This document shows, piece after piece, positions 8,670 through 16,465 of a stretch of DNA of 33,383 nucleotides. Origin of the DNA: Nitrospirae bacterium MYbin6 (lineage in GTDB: Bacteria > Nitrospirota > Thermodesulfovibrionia > Thermodesulfovibrionales > Magnetobacteriaceae); the NCBI GenBank assembly GCA_002753305.1, contig PEAC01000023.1, positions 1 to 33,383 of the forward strand, written 5' to 3'. The notes under the pieces are model-generated. The model had not been told where the DNA came from, made no database searches, and worked only from the letters and a program-made list of their open reading frames with translations. Position 1 is the first letter of the stretch, and each line of letters starts with the position of its first letter. A program made the position numbers and the translations under genes.

Positions 8670-9188
8670 ATGGAAACACTTACAATTGAAAGAGAATTAG
8701 ACTTAACGGAGATAATTAACGGGGAGGAGGTTGTGTCACCAAGCCCTTTTAGTAAACATCAGATAATCAGTCAAAAAATACTGTGGGCAGTCCTGTCTCA
8801 TGTCAAGAAAAACGATTTAGGTAATGTGCTTTACTCTCCACTTGACGTAATCCTTGAGGAAGGCTTAAACAGGCTTCAGCCTGACATATTATTTATCAGG
8901 AAAAATAACACGGCAATCATTCAGGATTGGATACGAGGTGTGCCGGATATGCTCTGTGAGATAGTTTCACAAGGGTCATTCCGATGGGATATCAATATAA
9001 AAAAAGAGATATACGAGAAATACGGTGTACCGGAATATTGGATAATCATACCGGAGCTTAAAATATTCGAAGTTTTTTCCATTGAGGAAGGCAAGTATAA
9101 GCTCTATTCCTATGCCGAAGGTGAGGGCGTGGTTACGTCAAAAGTCATTGATGGGCTTCAAATCAATATCAAAGACGTGTTCGAATAA
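8670..9188 (+). CDS. Uma2 family (DUF820) nuclease-like protein
   Basis: A 172-aa protein matching the Uma2/DUF820 family, which has a PD-(D/E)XK restriction-endonuclease-like fold. The diagnostic order is present: an early P-S-P-F-S-K-H segment, the core L-Q-P-D-I-L-F-I, then C-E-I-V-S, then D-I-N-I-K-K-E-I-Y-E-K-Y-G-V-P-E-Y-W-I-I. The last segment is the most conserved part of the family. Candidate active-site residues are the Asp of Q-P-D, the Glu of C-E-I and the Lys that follows. Cellular roles of Uma2 proteins are poorly known. The gene lies 52 bases upstream of the GrpE-like gene on the same strand and may be co-transcribed with the chaperone genes, or may be an independent passenger. 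Confidence 0.85.
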   Translation: METLTIERELDLTEIINGEEVVSPSPFSKHQIISQKILWAVLSHVKKNDLGNVLYSPLDVILEEGLNRLQPDILFIRKNNTAIIQDWIRGVPDMLCEIVSQGSFRWDINIKKEIYEKYGVPEYWIIIPELKIFEVFSIEEGKYKLYSYAEGEGVVTSKVIDGLQINIKDVFE

Positions 9189-9240
9189 GCGGATTAAGTA
9201 TTATACCCCTTTAATTCATTATAATAATAGGAATGATAGT

Positions 9241-9621
9241 ATGAGTGAAAATAATACTGACATAAGCAGTGAGACAGTCAAGAGCGCTCTCCTTTCTCTT
9301 GTCGTTGAAAGCTGGCGGTTTACGCGCGTGTATCTCAGATTAATATCGAAGTTAGACGCAGGTGAGCAGAATCGGTTTGTAAGCCAGTATCGTTATTTTC
9401 AAAAGCAAATGGAAGATAAGTTGGGCGATGTTGGCTATCAACTCGTAAATATTGAAGGACATCCGTTTGATTCGGGTACGGCGGCAACGGCTATTAATAT
9501 AAACGATTTTCTTTCAGAGGATAGCCTCATTGTTGACCAGATGATTGAGCCGATAATTATGAGCGATACCGGCAGCATTGCCAAAATGGGCACTGTACTA
9601 CTAAGAAAGGTGGGGGAATAA
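9241..9621 (+). CDS. GrpE-like putative nucleotide exchange factor
   Basis: A 126-aa protein. The start at 9241 is preceded by AGGA at suitable spacing; a longer alternative frame overlaps the Uma2-like gene and is not used. Residues ~15-70 are helical. Residues ~72-124 resemble the GrpE beta-domain pattern: G-Y-Q-L-V-N-I-E-G-H-P-F-D followed by a short strand, D-S-L-I-V-D-Q-M-I-E-P-I-I, and a final T-V-L-L-R-K strand. The long GrpE dimerisation helix is reduced. The stop codon overlaps the Hsp70 start by one base (TAATG), so an Hsp70 nucleotide-exchange role fits both sequence and context. The family assignment is by eye and needs a profile search. Confidence 0.6.
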   Translation: MSENNTDISSETVKSALLSLVVESWRFTRVYLRLISKLDAGEQNRFVSQYRYFQKQMEDKLGDVGYQLVNIEGHPFDSGTAATAININDFLSEDSLIVDQMIEPIIMSDTGSIAKMGTVLLRKVGE

Positions 9622-12113
9622 TGGTTCACTTTGTGGGAATCGATTTAGGGACAACAAATAGTGCTATATGTACTTATGACGGTGAATCAGTCAGGATTTT
9701 TAAAAGTCCTGAACAAAATGATGTAACCCCCTCAGTCATATGTATTGACAGGCGGAGCAAATATTTTGGAAGACGTGCCTATGACATGGCTGCACGGGAA
9801 CCTGAAAAGGTTGCTATGAATTTCAAACGGTTCATGGGTACAAGCACACCGATAAAGATACCCTCTGCCAATTTAATAATGACGCCGGAAGAGTGCAGCT
9901 CAGAGATCCTGAAGGTTTTATTCAGCTATCTTCCAGAGGAGCTTCGTAACAGTAATGACACTGGTACGGTTATAACTGTACCCGCCGCATTCAATCAGAT
10001 GCAGCGTGATGCAACTCTTTCATCTGCCGAAATGTCCGGCATAGGTACAGTTGCGCTTATGCAAGAACCTGTTGCGGCTGTTATGAGCGTTATGAAAGCT
10101 CGCAGCTCAGATGGTATTTTTCTCATTTATGATCTGGGCGGAGGCACCTTCGATATAGCACTTGCTGAAAGTATATCCAAGAGTGTCAGTCTTCTTGGCC
10201 ATGGCGGCATTGTTATGTGCGGTGGAAGAGATTTTGACCGGATTATCGTAGATAACATTGTAAAGCCATGGCTGATAAATAACTTCGACCTTCCAGAGGA
10301 CTTTTCGTCAGACCGGCAATACTCAAAACTTCTCAACCTTGCTGCCTGGGCTTCCGAGAGAGCAAAGATTGAACTTTCCATGAAGACCGAGGGCTTGATT
10401 TCGCTGAATGAGGACGATGTAAGAATGAAAGATAAATCAGGCAAAGACATATACATGGACATTTCTATTATACAGACTGATATTGATCTGTTAATAAAGC
10501 CAAAGATTTTGGAGACAATTCATGCTACGAGAGAGGTTCTTGAGGCGGCATCCTTAACACCCAACCATATTGACAGGATTGTGTTTATCGGTGGGCCTAC
10601 GCAGTATAAGCCGCTAAGGGATATGGTAGCTTTTGAACTTGGTATTAGTAGTGCTGATAAACAATCAGTAAATCCAATGACTGCGGTTGCCGAAGGCGCT
10701 GCAATCTTCGCTGAATCAATTGACTGGCAATCTTCAAAGAAAAATAGAAAATCGTCACGGGGTTCGGTTGCTGCCAGTAGTAAGTTTAATTTGAGCTTTG
10801 AATATTCAAGCAGAACCTCTGATGTCAGATCACTCATTGCCGTTAAATGTCGAGGTCAGATATTGCCTGGATCAATGTTCCAGATTGACAATATGGAGAC
10901 TGGCTGGTCTTCAGGCCGCATTGATTTGAAGGATGGAACGACACTGAATGTTGATTTATCAAAGAATGGAGAAAACAGATTCAAGATATTTGTTTTCGAC
11001 CCTTCAGGCGGGTCCATTTCCATTGAAAATGACTTGATTATAATCACAAGAACTGCCGCCACTATCGATGCAATACCCGCGTCCCATTCCATTGGCGTGC
11101 AAGTCTTAGAAAAAATGACAGGCAATAGTACTACACTGAAGTACTTAATAAAAAAAGGCGATCCATTGCCAAAGAAAGGTAAGGAGATATTCAAATCATC
11201 TGAGGCGCTAAGGGCAAGAGGTACAGGATCTCTCTATATTAAGCTCTGGGAAGGCGAAATTGAAAGTCCCATTGATGACAATGAGTTCATCGGTTGTCTT
11301 AAGATAACCGGGTCTGATTTCGATGTCGGCGTGATAGAGCCAGGCGCCGACCTCCTCTGTGAATACGAAGTATCCGATTCAGGGAGGGTTTCTATTTCCA
11401 TATCCGTGCCAAGTGTATGTGGTATATTTACACGGAATGATTTTTACTCACGACAGGAAGGCCAGATTGATTACTCAAACATAGGTAATAGAGTTCTGAA
11501 TGATAGTGAATCGCTAATGGGAAGGGCTGATAAGATTGCAGAAGAGGTGGAAGATAACCGGCTTGATACTGCTAAGGGCAAGCTGCTGGCGGCCCAGGAA
11601 CTTGCACAAAATGAAAATGATCCAGAATCAGTAAAGCAAGCCATGCAAAATATCCAGGAAGCAAAGCGCTTAATTGCCAGCGTTCGAAAAGAGCATCTTC
11701 CAGGCATACGTCAGCTTGATTTGGACAGTGTTATGGATTTCTTTCAGAAAGATGTCCGTCAACATGCAAAATCCTCAGAGGCCACTGTTTTTGATAAGAT
11801 GGCAAGAAGCGCAAAACATGCAATTGAATCCACTTCCTCAGAATTTGAGGACATTCTAAGTGAGATGAAAGGAATGAATTGGCAAATACTCTGGCGGCAG
11901 GATTGGTTCGTTGTGGACGAATTCAAACGATTCTCGACTGGCGGGTATTATGTTCCCGATAAGCTTGTGTTAAGCCAACTTGTTAAGGATGGAACAGATG
12001 CCATCAAAAGAGATGATATAAACAAACTTCGTGAGATAGTGGGGATGCTGTATGGCATAAGTATAAATACCCATACTGAGCAGGATCTCTATTTACCAAC
12101 AAATATCTTGTAA
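9621..12113 (+). CDS. Divergent Hsp70 family chaperone (830 aa)
   Basis: The actin-like ATPase domain (residues ~1-370) is intact: G-I-D-L-G-T-T-N-S at 6-14, K69 in F-K-R-F-M-G, Q-E-P-V-A-A at ~148, Y-D-L-G-G-G-T-F-D at 170-178, and the adenosine loop V-F-I-G-G-P-T-Q-Y. The remainder is unusual. The hydrophobic V-L-L-L-D interdomain linker of DnaK is replaced by a Ser/Lys-rich segment (~372-390). A beta-rich region of ~240 residues follows, longer than a DnaK substrate-binding domain and perhaps containing an added Ig-like module. The last ~200 residues are helical, like an enlarged lid. There is no EEVD-type tail. At 830 aa it is ~200 residues longer than DnaK. It is coupled to the GrpE-like gene (TAATG) and sits 2 bases before the AAA+ gene, suggesting a dedicated chaperone rather than housekeeping DnaK. 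Confidence 0.93.
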   Translation: MVHFVGIDLGTTNSAICTYDGESVRIFKSPEQNDVTPSVICIDRRSKYFGRRAYDMAAREPEKVAMNFKRFMGTSTPIKIPSANLIMTPEECSSEILKVLFSYLPEELRNSNDTGTVITVPAAFNQMQRDATLSSAEMSGIGTVALMQEPVAAVMSVMKARSSDGIFLIYDLGGGTFDIALAESISKSVSLLGHGGIVMCGGRDFDRIIVDNIVKPWLINNFDLPEDFSSDRQYSKLLNLAAWASERAKIELSMKTEGLISLNEDDVRMKDKSGKDIYMDISIIQTDIDLLIKPKILETIHATREVLEAASLTPNHIDRIVFIGGPTQYKPLRDMVAFELGISSADKQSVNPMTAVAEGAAIFAESIDWQSSKKNRKSSRGSVAASSKFNLSFEYSSRTSDVRSLIAVKCRGQILPGSMFQIDNMETGWSSGRIDLKDGTTLNVDLSKNGENRFKIFVFDPSGGSISIENDLIIITRTAATIDAIPASHSIGVQVLEKMTGNSTTLKYLIKKGDPLPKKGKEIFKSSEALRARGTGSLYIKLWEGEIESPIDDNEFIGCLKITGSDFDVGVIEPGADLLCEYEVSDSGRVSISISVPSVCGIFTRNDFYSRQEGQIDYSNIGNRVLNDSESLMGRADKIAEEVEDNRLDTAKGKLLAAQELAQNENDPESVKQAMQNIQEAKRLIASVRKEHLPGIRQLDLDSVMDFFQKDVRQHAKSSEATVFDKMARSAKHAIESTSSEFEDILSEMKGMNWQILWRQDWFVVDEFKRFSTGGYYVPDKLVLSQLVKDGTDAIKRDDINKLREIVGMLYGISINTHTEQDLYLPTNIL

Positions 12114-12115
12114 CC

Positions 12116-13498
12116 ATGTTTACAGATCCTATATTCCCTCTCAAATATGAACTTGTTTCAGGGGTAAAGACAGGCCCCATTCTTTCAGCTGGGAGTAATT
12201 GGCAAATTATCAAAAGCACGGGGCTTGCAAAAAAAACTCTTGTCGTGTCACACGATCTTTCTGATAAATGGCTCGCTGTCGGGCTGCTTGATAATTCTCA
12301 GATTGAACATGTTCAATTCGGGGACAAGAGATATGATCTGCTTTTTAGTGATGACAGGATTCTATCCCCAACCTTTGCATGTCCAGAGCCTAACGATAAA
12401 TTTGAGGCAATAGGGTTTGCAACCGCAATGCGAAGGACTCGACAGAAGGAGAAAACTGCAAATCTCAGCGGCGGCATTTATTGTGAAAAATATGTAGTAA
12501 TACTACCCGTTCCATTTACAGAAGAAATTCTTGATGATGATATTCTACTAGGTTCTTATTTATCAGGTGGAGTATCGGTTTCTTGTTTTTCAGAACGTAG
12601 GTTGTTGTCGTTGGTGCGCTGGATGACAAAGAATTATCTCGTCGAATTATGTAGCGCCGCAAATCTTCGACCGCCGTCACGCATGGAAACTGAAGAGGGA
12701 AAACATAATTGCGATAAAAAGAAACCTTTTCGATTAATTGGCAGACTAGAACTTGAAACATTTTTCCAAGACCATATTATTGACATTATGGAAAATAATG
12801 ACCGTTACAAAAAACTCGGCATTGAATTTCCTTCTGCTGTGATATTGCACGGCCCCCCTGGCTGCGGGAAAACATTTGCAGTTGAAGCGTTGGTTGAGTA
12901 TCTGGATTTGCCTTCATTTACGATCAGTTCTGGAAGCATCGGTAGTCCATACATCCACCAAACGAGTATGAAAATTGCCAATGTCTTTGATGACGCTATA
13001 AACAACTCACCGTCAATAATCGTCATAGATGAAATGGAAGCATATCTTTCAGAGAGGGCAGGAGAGTTTCAAAGCCATAAGGTTGAAGAGGCAGCTGAAT
13101 TCCTGCGCGTAATTCCCGAAGCACTTAAAAACAATGTTTTAATAATTGGAATGACCAACATGATTGAGAAAATCGACCCTGCAATTCTCAGGCGAGGTAG
13201 GTTTGACCATGTAATTAGGATTGATATGCCCACAGAAACAGAAGTCGAGTCGCTTCTTCGAGGATTATTTTCAGAAAGACCGTGCGAAGATAATATTAAG
13301 CTGCACGAGGCAATAGCGCTGTTAAGTGGACGACCATTATCCGATACTTCTTTTATGGTGCGGGAAGCCGCGAGAATCACAGCAAAATCCGGCAAGAGCA
13401 AGATTGACGATGAAAGCATAGAGCAAGCCCTAAAGCTGGTAGCCAGAGAAAAAGATGCGCCTGAAGAAAGAAAGATCGGCTTTGGAAGAGATAAATGA
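12116..13498 (+). CDS. AAA+ ATPase with unrecognised N-terminal domain
   Basis: A 460-aa protein. Residues 1-~200 form a domain I do not recognise, probably for substrate or partner binding. Residues ~205-445 are one classical AAA module: Walker A G-P-P-G-C-G-K-T at 246-253, Walker B I-I-V-I-D-E at 301-306, sensor-1 N348, and R359/R360 as arginine fingers in L-R-R-G-R-F-D. The central-pore loop reads Y-I-H (279-281), where Vps4/PAN-type unfoldases have W/Y-V-G; the glycine is lost. The sensor-2 region G-R-P-L-S-D-T-S replaces G-x-S-G-A-D. The gene starts 2 bases after the Hsp70 stop and overlaps the next gene by ATGA. No protease domain is attached, so a remodelling ATPase working with the Hsp70 is the simplest reading. 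Confidence 0.92.
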   Translation: MFTDPIFPLKYELVSGVKTGPILSAGSNWQIIKSTGLAKKTLVVSHDLSDKWLAVGLLDNSQIEHVQFGDKRYDLLFSDDRILSPTFACPEPNDKFEAIGFATAMRRTRQKEKTANLSGGIYCEKYVVILPVPFTEEILDDDILLGSYLSGGVSVSCFSERRLLSLVRWMTKNYLVELCSAANLRPPSRMETEEGKHNCDKKKPFRLIGRLELETFFQDHIIDIMENNDRYKKLGIEFPSAVILHGPPGCGKTFAVEALVEYLDLPSFTISSGSIGSPYIHQTSMKIANVFDDAINNSPSIIVIDEMEAYLSERAGEFQSHKVEEAAEFLRVIPEALKNNVLIIGMTNMIEKIDPAILRRGRFDHVIRIDMPTETEVESLLRGLFSERPCEDNIKLHEAIALLSGRPLSDTSFMVREAARITAKSGKSKIDDESIEQALKLVAREKDAPEERKIGFGRDK

Positions 13499-15102
13499 AT
13501 CTTTTCCAGAATCCTTTTTATATTATCGGCATAAATACAAGGAATTCTAAGCAGACGATTGTTGAGATCTGTGATGCAAAAAGTCTTACCTTCGATGCCG
13601 ATTTCTGTACGAGATATCGTTCGGTATTGACTCATCCGCGAAATCGTCTTTCAGCAGAACTTGCATGGCTGCCGGGCTTTTCTCCTGTCGGCGCTCAAGT
13701 GTTAATCGAAAAAATCGAAAAAGATCCAAATGCCCTCCTGAGTTCACTGGATGGTATAGCGCCTCTTGCAAGATGTAATGCGTTGATAACCTATATTGAT
13801 TACCACAAGCCAAAAGAGGGGGGGCAAATCAGCAAACTATTTATAGAAATCGCGTTGAGTTTCGATCATATTGACCACGCAAACCTTCTAACCGTTATTA
13901 ATGAAGACCGCCAAATAGCCAAAATCCCAGTGATACAAGACATCGAAAATATTAAACAGGAAATGAAAGCCCGACGTGAATACATTGTCGGCACAATGAT
14001 AAATTGCCTGAATAATACAAATGCCCCTGACAAGGTTATGACGGAAGTAGTTGCCAAAACAACGTCTGATGGGACATATCATCCTTCGTTGCTTATTGAA
14101 GAGCTGACAGATAAATATCAAATTGAGGTTCAGAAATACTTAGATCAGCTAGCCGGGCAGATTAGAAATGTTATATCTACAATTAAAGAGCAGCCTAAAA
14201 AAACATTCGATTACCAGATGCCAAATCTATATAAATATTTGAAGACATGGTATCAAATAGCACAACCTATTCAACTCGTTCATCAGAGTAAAGGGAAAGA
14301 GACTCCCCATAGTAAAGAACTAGCGAAAGAACTGAGAGGCTTGACATTAGAAATTGCCAATTCATATAGTATGCACTCAGAGGCGAAACAAATAACAGTA
14401 ATTATTTCGAAGATTTTCAAAGAGCTTCCTCAGGTTGCAGATAATTTTTCAGAGGACTTGACAGCTCTAGGAGATATTATAAATCAAAAAGCGAAAAGCA
14501 AAGAAGAGGATAGGAAATGGAGAGCTGAATGTTCGTTGGATATTGTCATTGGTAGAATATTTAAAAAAAGATTTATGATTAGTCCTGATATGATTCGATT
14601 CAAGGATGATCTAATACCAACCGACAAGGTCGATAGTGTAAGATGGGGCATCTTAGTTGACAACAACATATATAGTTACTCAGTGTGGATAGGATACAAT
14701 CAGAAGACATTTCATGTCGAGCCTGCTGACAGAAATCAGTATAACATGATTATCGATAAACTATGGAAAGCAGTTTGTGTCAGATTAATCGGTGATACTT
14801 TAAAAATATTATCGGCCGGCGAATCTGTAGCTTATGGAAATTATGATGCCATTGTTAATAGGGATGGGGTAATGCTTAAGAAGCCCAAAATGTTTGGTTA
14901 CGAACCATATTATTCAAAATGGGAAGATTTGAGAATTTCAAATGGTAACGGGACATTCATAATCTCGTCTGCCAGCGAAAAGGAAGCAAAAGCTGAATTA
15001 TCATACATGGATATTAATAATGCTCATATCCTTGAAACAATTATGCGTTTTTTGTGGAAGGATGGAAATTTTGAAAAGTTGCGCAGAGGGGAATTATCAT
15101 AA
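13495..15102 (+). CDS. J-like domain protein with C-terminal PH-like region (uncharacterised)
   Basis: A 535-aa protein. The first ~60 residues resemble a J-domain in order of elements: N-P-F-Y-I-I-G-I-N (helix I), then I-V-E-I-C-D-A-K-S-L, then D-F-C-T-R-Y-R-S-V-L, and H-P-R-N-R-L (helix IV, compare D-P-x-x-R). The HPD tripeptide needed to stimulate Hsp70 is absent, so this is J-like at best. Residues ~90-330 are helical. Residues ~345-530 are beta-rich and look like one or two PH-like domains (V-R-W-G-I-L-V-D, then W-E-D-L-R-I, ending in a helix with I-M-R-F-L-W). The start overlaps the AAA+ stop by 4 bases. An adaptor linking substrates to the Hsp70/AAA+ pair is inferred from context; no homologous family name is claimed. 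Confidence 0.7.
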   Translation: MNLFQNPFYIIGINTRNSKQTIVEICDAKSLTFDADFCTRYRSVLTHPRNRLSAELAWLPGFSPVGAQVLIEKIEKDPNALLSSLDGIAPLARCNALITYIDYHKPKEGGQISKLFIEIALSFDHIDHANLLTVINEDRQIAKIPVIQDIENIKQEMKARREYIVGTMINCLNNTNAPDKVMTEVVAKTTSDGTYHPSLLIEELTDKYQIEVQKYLDQLAGQIRNVISTIKEQPKKTFDYQMPNLYKYLKTWYQIAQPIQLVHQSKGKETPHSKELAKELRGLTLEIANSYSMHSEAKQITVIISKIFKELPQVADNFSEDLTALGDIINQKAKSKEEDRKWRAECSLDIVIGRIFKKRFMISPDMIRFKDDLIPTDKVDSVRWGILVDNNIYSYSVWIGYNQKTFHVEPADRNQYNMIIDKLWKAVCVRLIGDTLKILSAGESVAYGNYDAIVNRDGVMLKKPKMFGYEPYYSKWEDLRISNGNGTFIISSASEKEAKAELSYMDINNAHILETIMRFLWKDGNFEKLRRGELS

Positions 15103-15108
15103 TAGATT

Positions 15109-16230
15109 ATGGTTGATACCAATAAGTATAATGATGATCCTGAAGAATCTGGTATTGGCTTTACAGGTATTGGAAAACGTATTAAGGCTCTGGATGCGGA
15201 CGGCAGCATCGATGATGAATACTATGACCCAAACGCCAGCTATAACCTCATATTCACCGGCGAAATCCTATCAGGGTATAATTCAAACACCGCCAAAGAA
15301 CAGCTTTGCGAATATCTAAATATTACCTATTATAGCCATAAAGGGGGAAAGATATTCTCTAATCAAAAGCTTATTTTATTCACAAATCTATCAATAGCTG
15401 AGGCAAAAGACCATATAGACAGAATAGCATGCTTTGGAATAGTTTGCCAGATTGAGGAAATAAAAACATATGACAATGAAGAAAAAGAAAGGAAACATGA
15501 AGAGACCAATAGCACAAGAATAAAGGAAACGAGTAGCAATCCTCAAACAGAATCAGAATCAACAACAGAAGAAGCCGAAAGCAATAAACAGTTATATGAA
15601 AATAAAAATCATTTTTCTGGTATTACAATTGCAATTATAATTATGCTTTCTATACTTGTAGCCGGTGGACTATTAACAATTACAAATAGTATAAATAAGA
15701 CTACGCAGCCGCAAGCTCAATATGGGAATATACAACAGCAAGAAAGGATTACTCGTGAAAATGAAATTGAAAATGAGAGACTGCGAAGAGAAACACAATC
15801 AATAACTGATGAGATTAATAAAAGGACAAATTTTGAAGCAGAACAATATAAACGAGAACAAAAACAGCGGCGTGAAAAGGAAATAAAGCTGGCACAAGAA
15901 GAAGAGGCAAAACGGAAACAACAAGAAAGAAATGAAGTCAGATGGAAACAACAAGAAAGAAATAGAGCAGACGCAGAAAATGAAATCGCCGAAGGCCTAC
16001 GAGATGAGGCAGAATATGTGATAGATTTCGTATATAAAAACGATTTCCCTGTCTTAGGAGTATCATATAAAATAGAAGATGTTACGATGGAAAAGAAGTA
16101 CCAGGGAGTGATGATATGTTACATTAAAAAATTAAGTAATGATATTATGATTGTGGCTGACGCTAATGGCTATGTATATCTTAAATATTCAAATGGCAAT
16201 GAGCGTAACAGCCTAAGACGATGGAAGTAA
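15109..16230 (+). CDS. Single-pass membrane protein with ferredoxin-like N-domain and coiled coil
   Basis: A 373-aa protein with three parts. Residues ~43-118 form a compact alpha/beta domain (Y-N-L-I-F-T-G-E-I-L-S-G-Y, then K-L-I-L-F, a helix I-A-E-A-K-D-H-I-D-R-I, and G-I-V-C-Q-I-E). This pattern is familiar from small ferredoxin-like domains at the N-termini of bacterial membrane proteins. After an acidic, Ser/Glu-rich linker comes one transmembrane segment at ~170-191, then a highly charged Arg/Glu/Gln-rich coiled coil (~205-305) and a small C-terminal domain (~306-373). There is no signal peptide. It starts 6 bases after the J-like gene. Base composition is clearly AT-richer than downstream genes. 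It could anchor the chaperone module to the inner membrane; which end faces the cytoplasm is unknown. Confidence 0.75.
   Translation: MVDTNKYNDDPEESGIGFTGIGKRIKALDADGSIDDEYYDPNASYNLIFTGEILSGYNSNTAKEQLCEYLNITYYSHKGGKIFSNQKLILFTNLSIAEAKDHIDRIACFGIVCQIEEIKTYDNEEKERKHEETNSTRIKETSSNPQTESESTTEEAESNKQLYENKNHFSGITIAIIIMLSILVAGGLLTITNSINKTTQPQAQYGNIQQQERITRENEIENERLRRETQSITDEINKRTNFEAEQYKREQKQRREKEIKLAQEEEAKRKQQERNEVRWKQQERNRADAENEIAEGLRDEAEYVIDFVYKNDFPVLGVSYKIEDVTMEKKYQGVMICYIKKLSNDIMIVADANGYVYLKYSNGNERNSLRRWK
15914..15963 (+). repeat. 30-bp-period direct repeat within the coiled-coil region
   Basis: Two identical 20-base copies (15914-15933 and 15944-15963) are spaced by exactly 30 bases, encoding K-Q-Q-E-R-N twice. 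The whole-codon period suggests expansion of the coil by slippage or recombination. Confidence 0.7.
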
Positions 16231-16268
16231 GAAGATTCTTGTATGGCTGTCTTTATGACGCCAGGATA

Positions 16269-16283
16269 GGGACAGATTTATTT
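16269..16283 (+). repeat. Right copy of the 15-bp inverted repeat flanking the chaperone island
   Basis: GGGACAGATTTATTT is the exact reverse complement of 8597-8611. It lies 38 bases after the stop of the last island gene. A shortened relative (GGGGACAGAAAAGG) occurs near 16507-16520. Confidence 0.6.
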
Positions 16284-16308
16284 TTTGTAGCAATTTATGT
16301 AGGACACA

Positions 16309-16333
16309 TCACAATTTTATGAGAAAATTGTGA
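16309..16333. terminator. AT-rich perfect inverted repeat, possible terminator or operator
   Basis: TCACAATTTT (16309-16318) and AAAATTGTGA (16324-16333) are exact reverse complements separated by ATGAG. The 10-bp stem is AT-rich and is not followed by a T-run. It may end the island transcript or serve as a palindromic binding site for a regulator. Confidence 0.4.
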
Positions 16334-16436
16334 CATAATTTACGAATGGGAGGATTTGCAGGTTATTTTTCCGCGGCAATATCTCGTCCATATTACGAAT
16401 GTTATCAAATTTGTCTCAATAACGCCCTGTACTATT

Positions 16437-16465
16437 GACATATAGTACCTCTTATGCCATTATAG
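16437..16465 (+). promoter_or_regulatory. Putative sigma70-type promoter for the AI-2E transporter genes
   Basis: TTGACA (16437-16442, perfect) is followed after 17 bases by CATTAT (16460-16465, four of six). It is positioned to transcribe the gene that starts at 16563 with a ~90-base leader. Confidence 0.45.

Noticed and set aside
13633..13644. H-P-R in the J-like protein read as a variant HPD motif
   Set aside because: It sits at the helix IV position (like D-P-x-x-R), not in the loop between helices II and III.
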